Source: JAPLSN01 sp964482955
GTDB lineage: Bacteria > Spirochaetota > Spirochaetia > Treponematales > UBA12059
Length of the DNA: 64,000 nt
Assembly: GCA_964482955.1 (NCBI GenBank)
Contig: CAYZZW010000007.1
Span: 1 to 64,000, forward strand
Direction of reading: 5' to 3'
In this document: one piece after another, positions 9,208 through 17,885 of the stretch
Numbering within the stretch: the stretch's first letter is position 1
Layout: each line of letters starts with the position of its first letter
Position numbers and translations under genes: made by a program
The notes under the pieces: generated by a model
What the model saw: only the letters and a program-made list of their open reading frames with translations
Told to the model about the DNA's origin: nothing
Databases searched by the model: none

Positions 9208-9929
9208 CCGAAACGGAATCCGCCGGGCGCGTCCGGTCCGAAGCGAGGACGCGCCCGCTCGCCTGCGTCTTCGACCTGGACGGAACGATCCTCGATTCGG
9301 AGCCGCTCTATTTCGAGAGCGACCGGGCGTTCCTCGCGTCGCGCGGGATGGAGTACGCGGCCGCGCTCAACGACGCCGTGAAGGGCCGAGGCGCCGCGGA
9401 CTTCTTCGCGATCCTCGCAAGCGCCTTTCCGGGCAATCCCTTCCACGCCCTGCCCTTGACCGAGCGCATGCGGCTCAAGGACGAGGCGTACCTCTCGCAT
9501 TGCGTCGGGCGGCTCCGTCCCTTCCCCGCGGTCGTACGCCTCCTCGACGCGCTCGGGGCGCTCGGGCTTCCGCTCGCGATCGCGTCCGGCTCCAACAGCG
9601 CGGTGATCGAGGGCACGCTCGGCATGGTCGGCTTGCGGGACCGCTTCGCCGTCGCGGTGTCGGCCGCGGAAGTGCCGCGCGGCAAACCCGCGCCCGACGT
9701 CTTCCTCGAAGCCGCGCACAGGCTCGGCGTCGAGCCGCGATCGTGCCTCGCGTTCGAGGATTCCCCCAACGGCGCGCGCGCCGCCCTGGACGCCGGCATG
9801 ACCGTCGTCGTCCTGCCCGACCCCGGATCAGGCGAAGGCCGCGATCGTTTCGCGGGCGCGACGCTGATCGTCGAAGGCGGGCCCGAGGCGCTCGATCCGG
9901 ACAAGCTGCTTGCGGAACTGGTTTCGTAA
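9204..9929 (+). CDS. HAD-superfamily hydrolase, beta-phosphoglucomutase-like
   Basis: A 241-residue cytoplasmic phosphatase or phosphomutase. HAD motif I is VFDLDGTILDSE (nucleophile Asp24, acid Asp26), motif II the Ser in AIASGSNS, motif III Lys in VPRGKPAPD, and motif IV the FEDSPNGARAA stretch. The alpha-helical cap inserted after motif I places it in subfamily IA with PGMB-, phosphoglycolate- and similar phosphatases; the exact substrate cannot be read. GTG 9204 overlaps the preceding lipoprotein gene by four bases; the first 15 or so residues before RPLACVF are not conserved, so the true start could be later. Confidence 0.88.
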   Translation: MTETESAGRVRSEARTRPLACVFDLDGTILDSEPLYFESDRAFLASRGMEYAAALNDAVKGRGAADFFAILASAFPGNPFHALPLTERMRLKDEAYLSHCVGRLRPFPAVVRLLDALGALGLPLAIASGSNSAVIEGTLGMVGLRDRFAVAVSAAEVPRGKPAPDVFLEAAHRLGVEPRSCLAFEDSPNGARAALDAGMTVVVLPDPGSGEGRDRFAGATLIVEGGPEALDPDKLLAELVS

Positions 9930-9978
9930 GCGCCGAATCGCGGCGGGTGTCTGACATCGGGCGAAGGAGAATAACGCC

Positions 9979-10422
9979 ATGGACATTGGAGCCTTGCTAT
10001 ACGAGGAAGCTGCGGCTTTCGTGCGGAAAAGATTCCCGGACGTGTGGGGCGGGGCGGCCGCCCTGTACACGGAAGAGGGGAAGGTGCTGATCAGCGTCGC
10101 GCTGGAATCGGCGAACGCGGGCGCCGGATTGTGCATCGAGACCGGAGCCATGTGCGAAGCGCAAAAATTCAATTACAGGGTCACGCATTCGCTGTGCGTC
10201 GTCAGGGAAGACGGGAATTCCCCGTTCAAGATCCTGACGCCGTGCGGCATCTGCCAGGAACGGCTTTTCTATTGGGGCGAAGACGTGGAAGTGGCGATCA
10301 CGAACCCGGGAAATGCGGTGATCTTCATGAAACTGAAGGACATCAACCGGCACTCCTGGCTGAAGGCCTACGACGAGAAGGATCTGGAGCGCCACGTCAA
10401 AGCGGATATCGATCTCGGTTGA
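9979..10422 (+). CDS. Cytidine/blasticidin-deaminase-fold protein
   Basis: A 147-residue protein of the zinc-dependent nucleoside deaminase fold. The PCxxC half of the site is clear (TPCGICQERL). The upstream CxE half is most likely LCIETGA, with a second Cys-Glu (MCEA) six residues later, so the exact ligand assignment is ambiguous. The fold and length fit tetrameric cytidine deaminases and the related blasticidin-S-deaminase-like group rather than guanine or tRNA deaminases. A GAAGGAG site precedes ATG 9979. Base composition is visibly less GC-rich than the neighbouring genes (runs such as CAAAAATTCAATTAC), which may indicate later acquisition. It ends just before a strong terminator. Confidence 0.75.
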   Translation: MDIGALLYEEAAAFVRKRFPDVWGGAAALYTEEGKVLISVALESANAGAGLCIETGAMCEAQKFNYRVTHSLCVVREDGNSPFKILTPCGICQERLFYWGEDVEVAITNPGNAVIFMKLKDINRHSWLKAYDEKDLERHVKADIDLG

Positions 10423-10500
10423 CGATGCCGGAAACCGAGGACGCGCGAAAGAAAGCGCCGATCGGGAAAACGATGACGAAGAGGTTTGGAAGGGAGAGCG

Positions 10501-10540
10501 CGAGAGGGGAACCTTTTGAAAAGGTTCCCCTCTCGTTTTA
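10501..10540 (+). terminator. Intrinsic terminator after the deaminase gene
   Basis: Perfect 15-bp stem (10501-10515 with 10521-10535), five-base loop, followed by GTTTTA-type T-run. It sits between the convergent deaminase gene and the minus-strand cyclic-nucleotide-binding gene. Confidence 0.9.
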
Positions 10541-10566
10541 CTGATTCATCCTCTCGGAGGAAATCC

Positions 10567-11013
10567 TTACGCCTGCACCGAGCGGAGACCGATGAGGGCG
10601 TCGTTCGTCTCGCGGAAGCGCGCCACGACGATGGGGAGGATGGCGAGGGCGGCTTCCGGGTGCGCCTTGAGGAAGGCGTTGAATTCCCACGAGGCGAGGA
10701 GGAGGCAGGTCGTGGCTTCCTTCGCGACGACGCTGGCGGAGCGGGGAGACCCGTCGATGACGGCCATCTCGCCGAGGATGTCGCCGGGGCCGTTCTCGGC
10801 GATCTCGACCTTCTTGCCGTCGGGCGTGGTCTTCTCGATCTTCACCTTGCCGCTCATGAGCATGTACAGGCCGATGCCGGTCTCGCCCTGCTTCATGAGG
10901 TACTCGCCCGCGGCGAAGGTGCGCTCGGTGCAGATCTGCGAAATCCCCTTGATGTGCTTGGGGTCCAGTTTCGAAAAAAGGGCTACGTTCGAAAGCGCGT
11001 GTTCCCTGTCCAT
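10567..11013 (-). CDS. Single-domain cyclic-nucleotide-binding protein
   Basis: A 148-residue protein that is almost entirely a cNMP-binding (CAP_ED) beta-roll. The GEYLMKQGETG and GDILGEMAVIDGSPRSASVVA segments cover the phosphate-binding cassette; the Arg of PRSASV is the usual cNMP-phosphate contact. There is no DNA-binding or channel domain, so it would act as a regulatory partner or binding subunit. ATG 11013 has a GCAAGGAG site just upstream. It lies 122 bases downstream of hisD on the same strand, beyond a short tandem repeat, with no terminator seen in between, so read-through from the his operon is possible. Confidence 0.85.
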   Translation of the reverse strand: MDREHALSNVALFSKLDPKHIKGISQICTERTFAAGEYLMKQGETGIGLYMLMSGKVKIEKTTPDGKKVEIAENGPGDILGEMAVIDGSPRSASVVAKEATTCLLLASWEFNAFLKAHPEAALAILPIVVARFRETNDALIGLRSVQA

Positions 11014-11086
11014 GGGTTTCTCCTTGCGAAACGTCGATTCATTCCGACTTGTTCCTTGGAAAAGAGTAATGAGGCCGCCGCGCGAG

Positions 11087-11158
11087 GTCAAGGCTGAAGC
11101 GACGCGGCGCGTCAAGGCCGAAGCGACGAGGCGCGTCAAGGCCGAAGCGACGAGGCGC
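11087..11158. repeat. 24-bp tandem repeat, three copies, overlapping the 3' end of hisD
   Basis: Three consecutive 24-bp units begin at 11087, 11111 and 11135 (unit starts GTCAAGG; the first unit has two substitutions). The hisD stop codon (11136-11138 on the minus strand) lies in the third unit, so the other two are 3' untranslated. Confidence 0.9.
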
Positions 11159-12401
11159 GGGCGAGGGCCGAACGAGCGTGGGCTTCGAGGCCTTCCATGC
11201 GCGCGAACGCAGCCGTGTCGCGCGCGAGGTCCGGCCCGTCGAGCGCGAGCCAGGTGCGTACGCGGAGGAAGTCGAAGACCGACAGGCCGCCCGAGCCCCG
11301 CGCCGCGCCGCCGGTCGGCAGGGTGTGGTTCGGGCCCGCGCCGTAATCGCCGAAGACTTCCGCGCCGCGTGGGCCGTAGAAGACGGCGCCCGCGTTCGCG
11401 CAACGCGCGGCCACGGCTTCGGCGTCCGCCGCGGCGATCTCGAGGTGTTCGGGGCACGCGCGGTTCGCGACCGCGACGAGGGCGTCCGCGTCGGTGACGA
11501 CGCAGGACCAGCCGCGCGCGAGGGCGGCCCGCGCGGTCCGCGCGTTGTCCGGCGCCGACCGTTCGAGTTCGCCGAGCGCCCGGGCGAGTTCCCGCTCCAC
11601 CGCGTCCGCGAAATCCGCCGAGACGGCGGCGAGCATGGGGACGGCGCGCTCGTCGTGTTCGGCCTGCGCCAGGAGATCCCACGCGACGGCGACGGGATCG
11701 GCCGTGTCGTCCGCGAGGACGAGGAGTTCGCTCGGGCCCGCGGGCGCGTCGGTGCGGGCGTACGAACGCGCGAGGCGTTTGGCCGCGGCGACATAGCGGT
11801 TGCCGGGGCCGACGACGACGGCGCAGGACGGGCAGGGGCCCGCGCCGAAGGTGAGCGCAGCGATGGCCTGCGCCCCGCCCGCGCGGAGGAAGAGATCGGC
11901 GCCGGCCAACGCGCACGCGGCGAGCACGGCCGGTTCGGGCTTCGGGCAGGCGACGACGACGGCGCCGACGCCCGCGACGCGCGCCACGAGCGCGGTCATG
12001 AGCGCGGACGAGGGGAGCGGGTAACGGCCGCCGGGCACGTAGCAGCCCGCGCTCGCCACCGGGAGGATGTCGTGCCCCGCGCGGCCGCCCGGCACGTCGA
12101 TGGCCACGGGGCGCAGCGCGGCCTTTTGCGCTTCGGCGAAGGCGCGTATTCGGGCGGCGGCCGCCTCGAGGACGCTTCGCTCCGTTGGCGGGAGGGACGC
12201 GAGGGCGCGCTCGAAGTCGGCGCGTTCGTACCACAGGCGCCCGCGGTTGCCGTCGAGCTCCGCCGCGAGGCGGGCGAGGGCGGTTTCGCCTCCCGCGCGC
12301 ACCTCGTCCATGACGCGGGCGGCGACGGCATCCGCCTCCGGGTCGACGCCGAGCGATGCCGGCGGCGGTATGTCGTCCATTCCGATTCTGCGCAGCGTCA
12401 T
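11136..12401 (-). CDS. hisD: Histidinol dehydrogenase
   Basis: Catalyses the last two oxidations of histidine synthesis, histidinol to histidine, with NAD and zinc. The 421-residue product has the family hallmarks: SAGCYVPGGRYPLPSSALM, the GPGNRYVAAAK loop, zinc ligands in LLAQAEHDERA (Gln, His) and DYGAGPNH (Asp), the catalytic CPEHLEI Glu-His pair, and the C-terminal zinc His in LEAHARS. ATG 12401 overlaps the hisAIE stop by four bases and has a GGAGGAAG site. It is the last gene of the his operon here; the final codons run into a 24-bp tandem repeat. Confidence 0.96.
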   Translation of the reverse strand: MTLRRIGMDDIPPPASLGVDPEADAVAARVMDEVRAGGETALARLAAELDGNRGRLWYERADFERALASLPPTERSVLEAAAARIRAFAEAQKAALRPVAIDVPGGRAGHDILPVASAGCYVPGGRYPLPSSALMTALVARVAGVGAVVVACPKPEPAVLAACALAGADLFLRAGGAQAIAALTFGAGPCPSCAVVVGPGNRYVAAAKRLARSYARTDAPAGPSELLVLADDTADPVAVAWDLLAQAEHDERAVPMLAAVSADFADAVERELARALGELERSAPDNARTARAALARGWSCVVTDADALVAVANRACPEHLEIAAADAEAVAARCANAGAVFYGPRGAEVFGDYGAGPNHTLPTGGAARGSGGLSVFDFLRVRTWLALDGPDLARDTAAFARMEGLEAHARSALARASSLRP

Positions 12402-13747
12402 CGCGCTTCCTCCGCGCCGACCGTGGCGCGCGGGGACTTGGCGCGGTCGAAGCCGGGCTTCGCGTCGCCCGGACGCCGCGTCACCCCCAAGGCCCGGCGG
12501 TCCAACACCCGCTCGGCGGCTTCGATGGACGAGCCGGCGGCGGCCAGGCGGACCGACAGGAAGTAGAGGAGGTCCGCCGCCTCCTCCGCGGCGCGTTCGG
12601 GCGTTTCGGCTTCGATGAGTTCCTCGGTTTCCTCGCGCAGCTTCGCCGCGAGCAGCGCTGGATCGGCCTTGAGCCTGCGCGTGTACGAGCCGGGCGTCCC
12701 GCCGTCCCGCAGGCGCGAGGCGACGACGCGGTCGAGCGCCCCCACGCCGCCCGAAGCGGGATCGCGCGACGCGTCGCCGCCCCGGGCGAAGCAGGTCCGC
12801 GAACCTTCGTGGCAGAAGCCCGCGCCGTCCTGTCGCACCACGAAGCGGAGCGCGTCGCGGTCGCAGTCGGCGTCCACGCGGAGGAGGGTTTGCGCAGCGC
12901 CGCTCGTCGCGCCCTTGATCCAGAGGCCGCGCGTCCGCGAGCGGTACACGCCTTTCCGGTCCCCGAGCGCCCGCGCCAGGCTTTCGGCGTCCGAGTACGC
13001 GAGTCCCAAGGCGATGCCGCGCTCGTCGCAGACGACGGTGGGCCAGAGGCCGTCGGGACGGTCGGAGCGGAGGCACGCGGCGAGGGCGCGCGCCGGATCG
13101 ACGATGCCTGTGTAGAGAGCCATGCCGACCTGCGCGTCCGCGCCGATGGAGTCGAGGAAGGCGATGTCGGACTCGTCGGCCACGCCGCCGGCGATCGTCA
13201 CGCGCGCGACGCCGGCCGCCTTCGCGAGCGCGGCCGTTTCGGACGCCCACGCGCGGTCGAGCCCGCGCAGGGTGCCCTCGTTCCGGATGTCGGTGAACAT
13301 GAATGCGCCGCAGTACGGCGCGAGCTCGACGACGGCGTCGGCCGCGACGCGCCCCGAGGCCGTCGTCCACCCGTGCGTCATCACGTCGGCGCCCGAGACG
13401 TCGACCGCGGCCACGAGACGTTCCTTCGGGAAGCGCGACATGAAGTCCGGCGCGGCCCGCGTGCCCAGGATGACGGTCGCGGCGCCCGCGTCGAGCATGC
13501 GGGCTACGGCGGCTTCGTCGCGGAGGCCGCCGCCGACGCGGCAGGGGTAGTCGCGCGCGAGGGAGGTGACGAGGTCCGCGTTGCTCCCCGTGCCGAGGGC
13601 GGCGTCGAGGTCGATCACCGCGATCTCGCCGAGGATGGAAAAACGTTCGGCGAGTTCGCGCGGGTCGCCGCAGTCGAGCGGGTCGCCGCGGCCGTTCACG
13701 AGCTGGACCGCGCGGCCGCGCATGATGTCTATGGAAGGAATCAGCAT
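12398..13747 (-). CDS. hisAIE: HisA-HisI-HisE fusion (trifunctional histidine biosynthesis enzyme)
   Basis: One 449-residue reading frame contains three enzymes acting on successive intermediates. Residues 1-225 are HisA, the ProFAR isomerase barrel (SIDIMRGRAVQLVNG with Asp7; VDVSG Asp116; FTDIRNEG Asp153; AGGV). Residues 230-325 are HisI, PRA-CMP cyclohydrolase (LWIKGATSG; metal-binding Asp292, 294, 296 in VDADCD; Cys295, Cys312 and Cys319). Residues 335-420 are HisE, PRA-ATP pyrophosphohydrolase (LDRVVASR, SYTRRL, EEAADLLYFLSVRL). HisIE fusions are common; adding HisA in front is unusual. There is no internal stop, and the segment between the HisA barrel and HisI is very short. The ATG at 13747 overlaps the end of hisHF by seven bases. 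Confidence 0.93.
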   Translation of the reverse strand: MLIPSIDIMRGRAVQLVNGRGDPLDCGDPRELAERFSILGEIAVIDLDAALGTGSNADLVTSLARDYPCRVGGGLRDEAAVARMLDAGAATVILGTRAAPDFMSRFPKERLVAAVDVSGADVMTHGWTTASGRVAADAVVELAPYCGAFMFTDIRNEGTLRGLDRAWASETAALAKAAGVARVTIAGGVADESDIAFLDSIGADAQVGMALYTGIVDPARALAACLRSDRPDGLWPTVVCDERGIALGLAYSDAESLARALGDRKGVYRSRTRGLWIKGATSGAAQTLLRVDADCDRDALRFVVRQDGAGFCHEGSRTCFARGGDASRDPASGGVGALDRVVASRLRDGGTPGSYTRRLKADPALLAAKLREETEELIEAETPERAAEEAADLLYFLSVRLAAAGSSIEAAERVLDRRALGVTRRPGDAKPGFDRAKSPRATVGAEEAR

Positions 13748-15207
13748 CTTTTCTCCTGGGCGAGTTCGCGTTTGATCGAGGCGACGCTGGCGGAACCGTC
13801 GTGGAGCGCGCCCGCGAGCAAGCCGGCCGACGCCCCCGCGCCGAAGGCTTCCGCCAGGTCGGAGGCTCCGCGAGCGCCGCCCGACGCGATGACGGGAACG
13901 CCCCCCGCGGCCCGTACCGCGAGACGGAGCAGGTCGAGGTCGTAGCCGCTCCGCGTGCCGTCGCGGTCCATGCTCGTGAGGAGTATCTCCCCGGCGCCGA
14001 GCGACACGGCGCGGGCGATCCATTCCCCGACGCGCGTTCCGGTGGGCGTGCGCCCCGCGTCGACGGACACTTCGTACGAGCCGTCGGGGGAGCGCGACGC
14101 GTCGACGGCGCACACGCACGCCTGCCGGCCGTACTCGCCCGCGATGGACGCGATCAAGGACGGATTCCGGAAGGCGGCCGAGTTGACCGCCACCTTGTCC
14201 GCTCCCGCGCGGAGCAGGGCTTCCGCGTCCGCGGCCGAGCGCACGCCACCGCCCGCGCACAGCGGGATGCCGACGCGCTTCCGGATGGCGGCGATCGCGC
14301 CGAGGTCGTGGGAAATGCCGCGCGCGCCGGCCGCGATGTCGAGCGCCACGAGCTCGTCGGCGCCGTCGCGTTCGTAACGCTCGGCGAGGTCCGCGGGATC
14401 GCCCGAGTCCCGGAGTCCCTCGAAGCGCGTACCCTTGACGACACGGCCATCGCGGATATCGAGGCACGGGATGACGCGTTTCCCGGGCAGACGGATGATG
14501 CCTGGCGTTCCGCCTGGCGTTCCGCCGCGCGACGCACCATCGCCTTCGCGGGCGGCCGCGTTGCCGCGGAGCCATGCCGAGAGGAGCGCGGCGCCGCCGT
14601 CCGACGAGAGTTCCGGGTGGAACTGGCAGAGGAGGACGCGGCCGCGTTCGAGCGCGGCGACGAAGGCGCCGCCGTACTCGGAGTACGAGGCGATCCAGCC
14701 GTGCGGGGCCGCGTCGACGCGGTAGGAATTCGCGTAGTAGGCCTGACCGATCAGCGTCGCCGCGCCGCCGTCCGAGCGGACTGGTTTCCATCCGAACTGC
14801 GGGGTCGGCACGCCGCGGAATGCCCGCACCGTGCCCGGAAGGGCTCCTATGCCGGGCGCGCCTTGCGAGCCATGCGTGCCACGCGCGCCGAGCACACCGG
14901 ACGCCTCCTCGCTGCCTTCGAAGAAGAGCTGCATGCCAAGGCAGATGCCGAGCGTCGGCCGGCCCGCTTCGACTCGACGGCGGAACGCTTCGCCCACGCC
15001 GGAGGACGCGAGCGCGGCCGCGACGGCGCCGAAGCTGCCGACGCCGGGGAGGACCGCGTAGTCCGCGCGTTCGATTTCGTCCGCGCGGTCGGTGGCGTAG
15101 GGGCGGGCCCCGAGGCGTTGGAGCGCGGCCCGGAGACTCGCGACGTTCGAGCGGCCGAGGGCCGCCACGGCGACGCGCGGTCCGTCGTTCGGGATCGTGT
15201 CACTCAT
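13741..15207 (-). CDS. hisHF: HisH-HisF fusion (single-chain imidazole glycerol phosphate synthase)
   Basis: A 488-residue chain joining the glutaminase and the cyclase. Residues 1-215 are the class I amidotransferase HisH: GICLGMQLF gives the nucleophile Cys89, and QFHPEL gives His197 and Glu199. Residues 243-488 are HisF: RVIPCLDIRDGRVVKG (Asp250), CAGGGVRS, CAVDAS (Asp369), LLTSMDRDGT and VIASGGA. A Gly/Thr/Pro linker made of a short direct DNA repeat (about 14505-14530) joins them. In most bacteria these are two genes; single-chain HisHF is the eukaryotic (His7) form. The ATG at 15207 follows a GAAGGAGG site and overlaps hisB by eight bases. Confidence 0.95.
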   Translation of the reverse strand: MSDTIPNDGPRVAVAALGRSNVASLRAALQRLGARPYATDRADEIERADYAVLPGVGSFGAVAAALASSGVGEAFRRRVEAGRPTLGICLGMQLFFEGSEEASGVLGARGTHGSQGAPGIGALPGTVRAFRGVPTPQFGWKPVRSDGGAATLIGQAYYANSYRVDAAPHGWIASYSEYGGAFVAALERGRVLLCQFHPELSSDGGAALLSAWLRGNAAAREGDGASRGGTPGGTPGIIRLPGKRVIPCLDIRDGRVVKGTRFEGLRDSGDPADLAERYERDGADELVALDIAAGARGISHDLGAIAAIRKRVGIPLCAGGGVRSAADAEALLRAGADKVAVNSAAFRNPSLIASIAGEYGRQACVCAVDASRSPDGSYEVSVDAGRTPTGTRVGEWIARAVSLGAGEILLTSMDRDGTRSGYDLDLLRLAVRAAGGVPVIASGGARGASDLAEAFGAGASAGLLAGALHDGSASVASIKRELAQEKRC

Positions 15208-15808
15208 CGGGTCCTCCTTCCGCGTCGAGCGAGCCCTTCACGCTCGGAACGCCGCGCGCCGACGGCCGTACCGCCTCCGCGAGGGCGAGGGCGAGGGCCT
15301 TGAAGGCGGCTTCCGCCTTGTGGTGGTCGTTGTCGCCGCGGAGGAGGTCGAGGTGCAGGGCGAGCTTGCCGCGCGCGGCGAAGGCGGCGAACCAGTGCGT
15401 CAGGTTTTCCGTCGCCACGCCGCCGATCGAATCGCGCGCGAGAGCGAGCTCGATCGACCAGGCGGGCCGCCCCGACAGGTCGACGACCGCGCGCGCGAGG
15501 GCTTCGTCGAGCGGCGCGAAGCCCGTGCCGAAACGCGCGATGCCGTTCCGGTCGCCGAGCGCCCGGTCGAGCGCGGCGCCGAAGGCGATGGCGCAGTCCT
15601 CGACCGTGTGGTGGTCGTCGACGCGGAGATCGCCCGCGCACGAACACCTGAGCGCGAAGCCCGCGTGGAAGGCGAGCGAGGTCAGCATGTGGTCGAGGAA
15701 GCCGATGCCCGTGTCGATTTCGATCGGACCCGGCGCGAGGGTCAGCTCCGCCTCGACGCGCGTCTCCTTCGTGGTCCGCGCGAAGCCCGCGCTCCCGGGG
15801 GCGTTCAC
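15200..15808 (-). CDS. hisB: Imidazoleglycerol-phosphate dehydratase (monofunctional HisB)
   Basis: Dehydrates IGP to imidazole acetol phosphate. The 202-residue product contains the metal-binding signatures GIGFLDHML and VDDHHTVEDCA and a third GDNDHHKAEAAFKA. There is no histidinol-phosphatase domain as in the E. coli bifunctional HisB, so the phosphatase must be encoded elsewhere. The GTG at 15808 was chosen because it overlaps the hisC stop as GTGA and leads directly into the conserved ARTTKET segment; the longer in-frame upstream extension would lie inside hisC and is not conserved. Confidence 0.94.
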   Translation of the reverse strand: MNAPGSAGFARTTKETRVEAELTLAPGPIEIDTGIGFLDHMLTSLAFHAGFALRCSCAGDLRVDDHHTVEDCAIAFGAALDRALGDRNGIARFGTGFAPLDEALARAVVDLSGRPAWSIELALARDSIGGVATENLTHWFAAFAARGKLALHLDLLRGDNDHHKAEAAFKALALALAEAVRPSARGVPSVKGSLDAEGGPDE

Positions 15809-16917
15809 GACGGGCTCCCGAAGGCGCGGAGCGCCGTCTCGAGTACGGCCATGCCGGTGGCCGAACAGGGGCACGACACGCGGACCGCGTCGGCGAGCCC
15901 GGGGCGGCCGGGGAAGGTCCGGACGGCGATGCCCCGTTCCGCGAGGAAGGCCGCGAGAGCCGCCGGTTCCGCCACGCGGGCCAGCACGAAGTTGGCCCGC
16001 GAGTCCGTCACCCGCGCGCCGAGTCCGGCGAGGAGCCGCGAGAGGGCGTCCCGTTCGCCGGCGACGGCGGCGACGGTTTCCGCGAGCGCTTCCGAATCAG
16101 CCAACGCGGCCAGCGCGGCGCGGGCGCCCGCGTTCGAGACCGGGTAGGGCGAGCCCGCCGCGCGGACGGCGTCGGCTTCGCGCGGCGAGGGCGCCACGAC
16201 GTAGCCGACGCGGAGCCCCGCGAGTCCGTACGCCTTCGAGAAGGTGCGGAGGACGTAGGCCGTGCCGGACTCGACGAGCGCCGCGCTCGGGTCGTCGTCC
16301 GCGAACTCCGCGTAGGCCGCGTCGAAGAGGAGGGGTTTCCGCGCGAGGGCGCAGGCTTCGGCGAGCGACAGCACGGTCTTCCGGCCGGCTTCGCGGCCGG
16401 TCGGGTTGTTCGGGCTCGCGAGGTAGACGAGGCGGAGCGAGGTGCAGCGCGCGACGAGCTCAGTCGCCTCCGCGAGCGGGAAGGCGCCGTCGCCCCAGGG
16501 CAGCGACACGGGCTCGGCGCCGCGGAGCCGGGCGTAGCGCGTGAACATCTCGAAGCCCGGCGCGAAGTCGAGCGCCTTCGTCCCGCCGGAGAGGAAGACG
16601 GAGACCACCCGAGCCATCGCGTCGTCCGAACCGGCGCACGCGACGACGCGGGCGGGGTCCGTGTCCCAGCGCCTCGCGACGGCCTCTTCGAGCGGAGTCG
16701 CGTCCGGGTAGAGCCGCGCCTCGTCGGCGTCAGCCGCGGCGCGCGCGAGTTCGGCGAGGGCGCGCGCCCCCGGGCGGCCTTCGTTCGCGTCGAGCCGCAG
16801 CTTGATCCCGTCGTCGCGTTTTCGCGCCGGATAGGGGCGCTCGGATTCGGGGCGTCGCGCGTCTCGACCCGTTTCGGTTTCCGCGGAACCTGCCGCGGCG
16901 ATCATCGTTTCGTACAT
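15805..16917 (-). CDS. hisC: Histidinol-phosphate aminotransferase
   Basis: PLP enzyme converting imidazole acetol phosphate to histidinol phosphate. The 370-residue fold-type I sequence shows the LDANEG start, GSDDAM, the SPNNPTG loop, the DAAYAEF aspartate and the PLP lysine in TFSKAYGLAGLRVGY. The ATG at 16917 has a GAGGAGA site and lies 31 bases downstream of hisG; the stop overlaps hisB. The first 35 residues are low-complexity and not conserved, so a later start remains possible. Confidence 0.94.
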   Translation of the reverse strand: MYETMIAAAGSAETETGRDARRPESERPYPARKRDDGIKLRLDANEGRPGARALAELARAAADADEARLYPDATPLEEAVARRWDTDPARVVACAGSDDAMARVVSVFLSGGTKALDFAPGFEMFTRYARLRGAEPVSLPWGDGAFPLAEATELVARCTSLRLVYLASPNNPTGREAGRKTVLSLAEACALARKPLLFDAAYAEFADDDPSAALVESGTAYVLRTFSKAYGLAGLRVGYVVAPSPREADAVRAAGSPYPVSNAGARAALAALADSEALAETVAAVAGERDALSRLLAGLGARVTDSRANFVLARVAEPAALAAFLAERGIAVRTFPGRPGLADAVRVSCPCSATGMAVLETALRAFGSPS

Positions 16918-16948
16918 GACATTCTCCTCGTATGGCGTGCGCGCCGGG

Positions 16949-17845
16949 TCAGGGCACGATCTGGCTTGGTTCGGTGATGACGATCCCGGTGCCGCCGCAA
17001 GCGCGGATCCGCGGGATGAGTTCGGGCAGGTCTGAACGCGGCGCGGCGACCTTGACCGCGTAGCCCGCGTCGCCGTTCAGGCGCGAGACGGTCGGCTCGC
17101 GGAGCGCCGGCAGGAGCCCGATGAGGGCGTCGAGGCGCTCGGTGCCGACGTTGACTTCGAGCATCACGCGGCGACGCGCCTCGAGGACGCTTCCGAGCAG
17201 CATGGCGACGTGCTCGACGCGGGCGCGCCGCGTCCGGTCGTCGAGCGCGCGCGGATTCGCGTAGAGGCGGGTGGTGCTTTCCATGACGACGTCGACGACG
17301 ACGAGGCCGTTCGCGCGCAGGGTGGAGCCGCTGGACATGTTGTCGACGATGCAGTCCGCGTCCTCGGGCGGGAAGACTTCCGTGGCGCCGTACGAGCGGA
17401 CGAACACGGCGTCCGGGGCGTTCGCGTCGATCCACCGGCGCGTTATGCGCTCGTACTCGCTCGCGACGACGAGACTCCGGGCCGGCAGCGCGCCGCCCTC
17501 GAGCAGGCAGGCGGGACACGCCGCGACGAGCTTCACGGGGTCGAGCCCCGTGTCGAGCACCTCGACGAGGTCGGCGCCGAGCTCCTCGACCCAGTCGCGG
17601 CCCGCGAAGCCCGCGTCGCGGCTCCCGAGCGCGAGCATCTCCACGATGTTCTGCGGCTTCAGGAGCTTCACGTCCATCCAGTCGGCCTGGACGCGCGGCC
17701 GGTATTCGCGGTCGCCGGAACGGATGGCCATGCCGGCCGCCGCCATGAGCGCTTCCACGCCGGCCTGCATGCGCCCCTTGGGCAGGGCCAGCCGCAGCGC
17801 GTCCGCGCGCCCTTCGTTTTCGAATCGGTATCGATTCCCATCCAC
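16949..17845 (-). CDS. hisG: ATP phosphoribosyltransferase, long form
   Basis: First step of histidine synthesis: ATP plus PRPP to PR-ATP, normally feedback-inhibited by histidine. LALPKGRM at the N-terminus, DAGFAGRDWVEE, and the PRPP-loop region DCIVDNMSSGSTLRANGL identify HisG. The roughly 75 residues after VMLEVNVG form the regulatory ACT-like domain of the long (HisZ-independent) type, which explains the absence of hisZ nearby. A GTG at 17845 is preferred because an AAGGGGGA site precedes it; an ATG at 17872 (nine codons earlier) is the alternative but abuts the second leader terminator without a ribosome-binding site. It is the first structural gene after the attenuator. Confidence 0.93.
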   Translation of the reverse strand: MDGNRYRFENEGRADALRLALPKGRMQAGVEALMAAAGMAIRSGDREYRPRVQADWMDVKLLKPQNIVEMLALGSRDAGFAGRDWVEELGADLVEVLDTGLDPVKLVAACPACLLEGGALPARSLVVASEYERITRRWIDANAPDAVFVRSYGATEVFPPEDADCIVDNMSSGSTLRANGLVVVDVVMESTTRLYANPRALDDRTRRARVEHVAMLLGSVLEARRRVMLEVNVGTERLDALIGLLPALREPTVSRLNGDAGYAVKVAAPRSDLPELIPRIRACGGTGIVITEPSQIVP

Positions 17846-17885
17846 GAGTTCCCCCTTTGACGCGCCGGGCATGCCGGTCGCGGCG

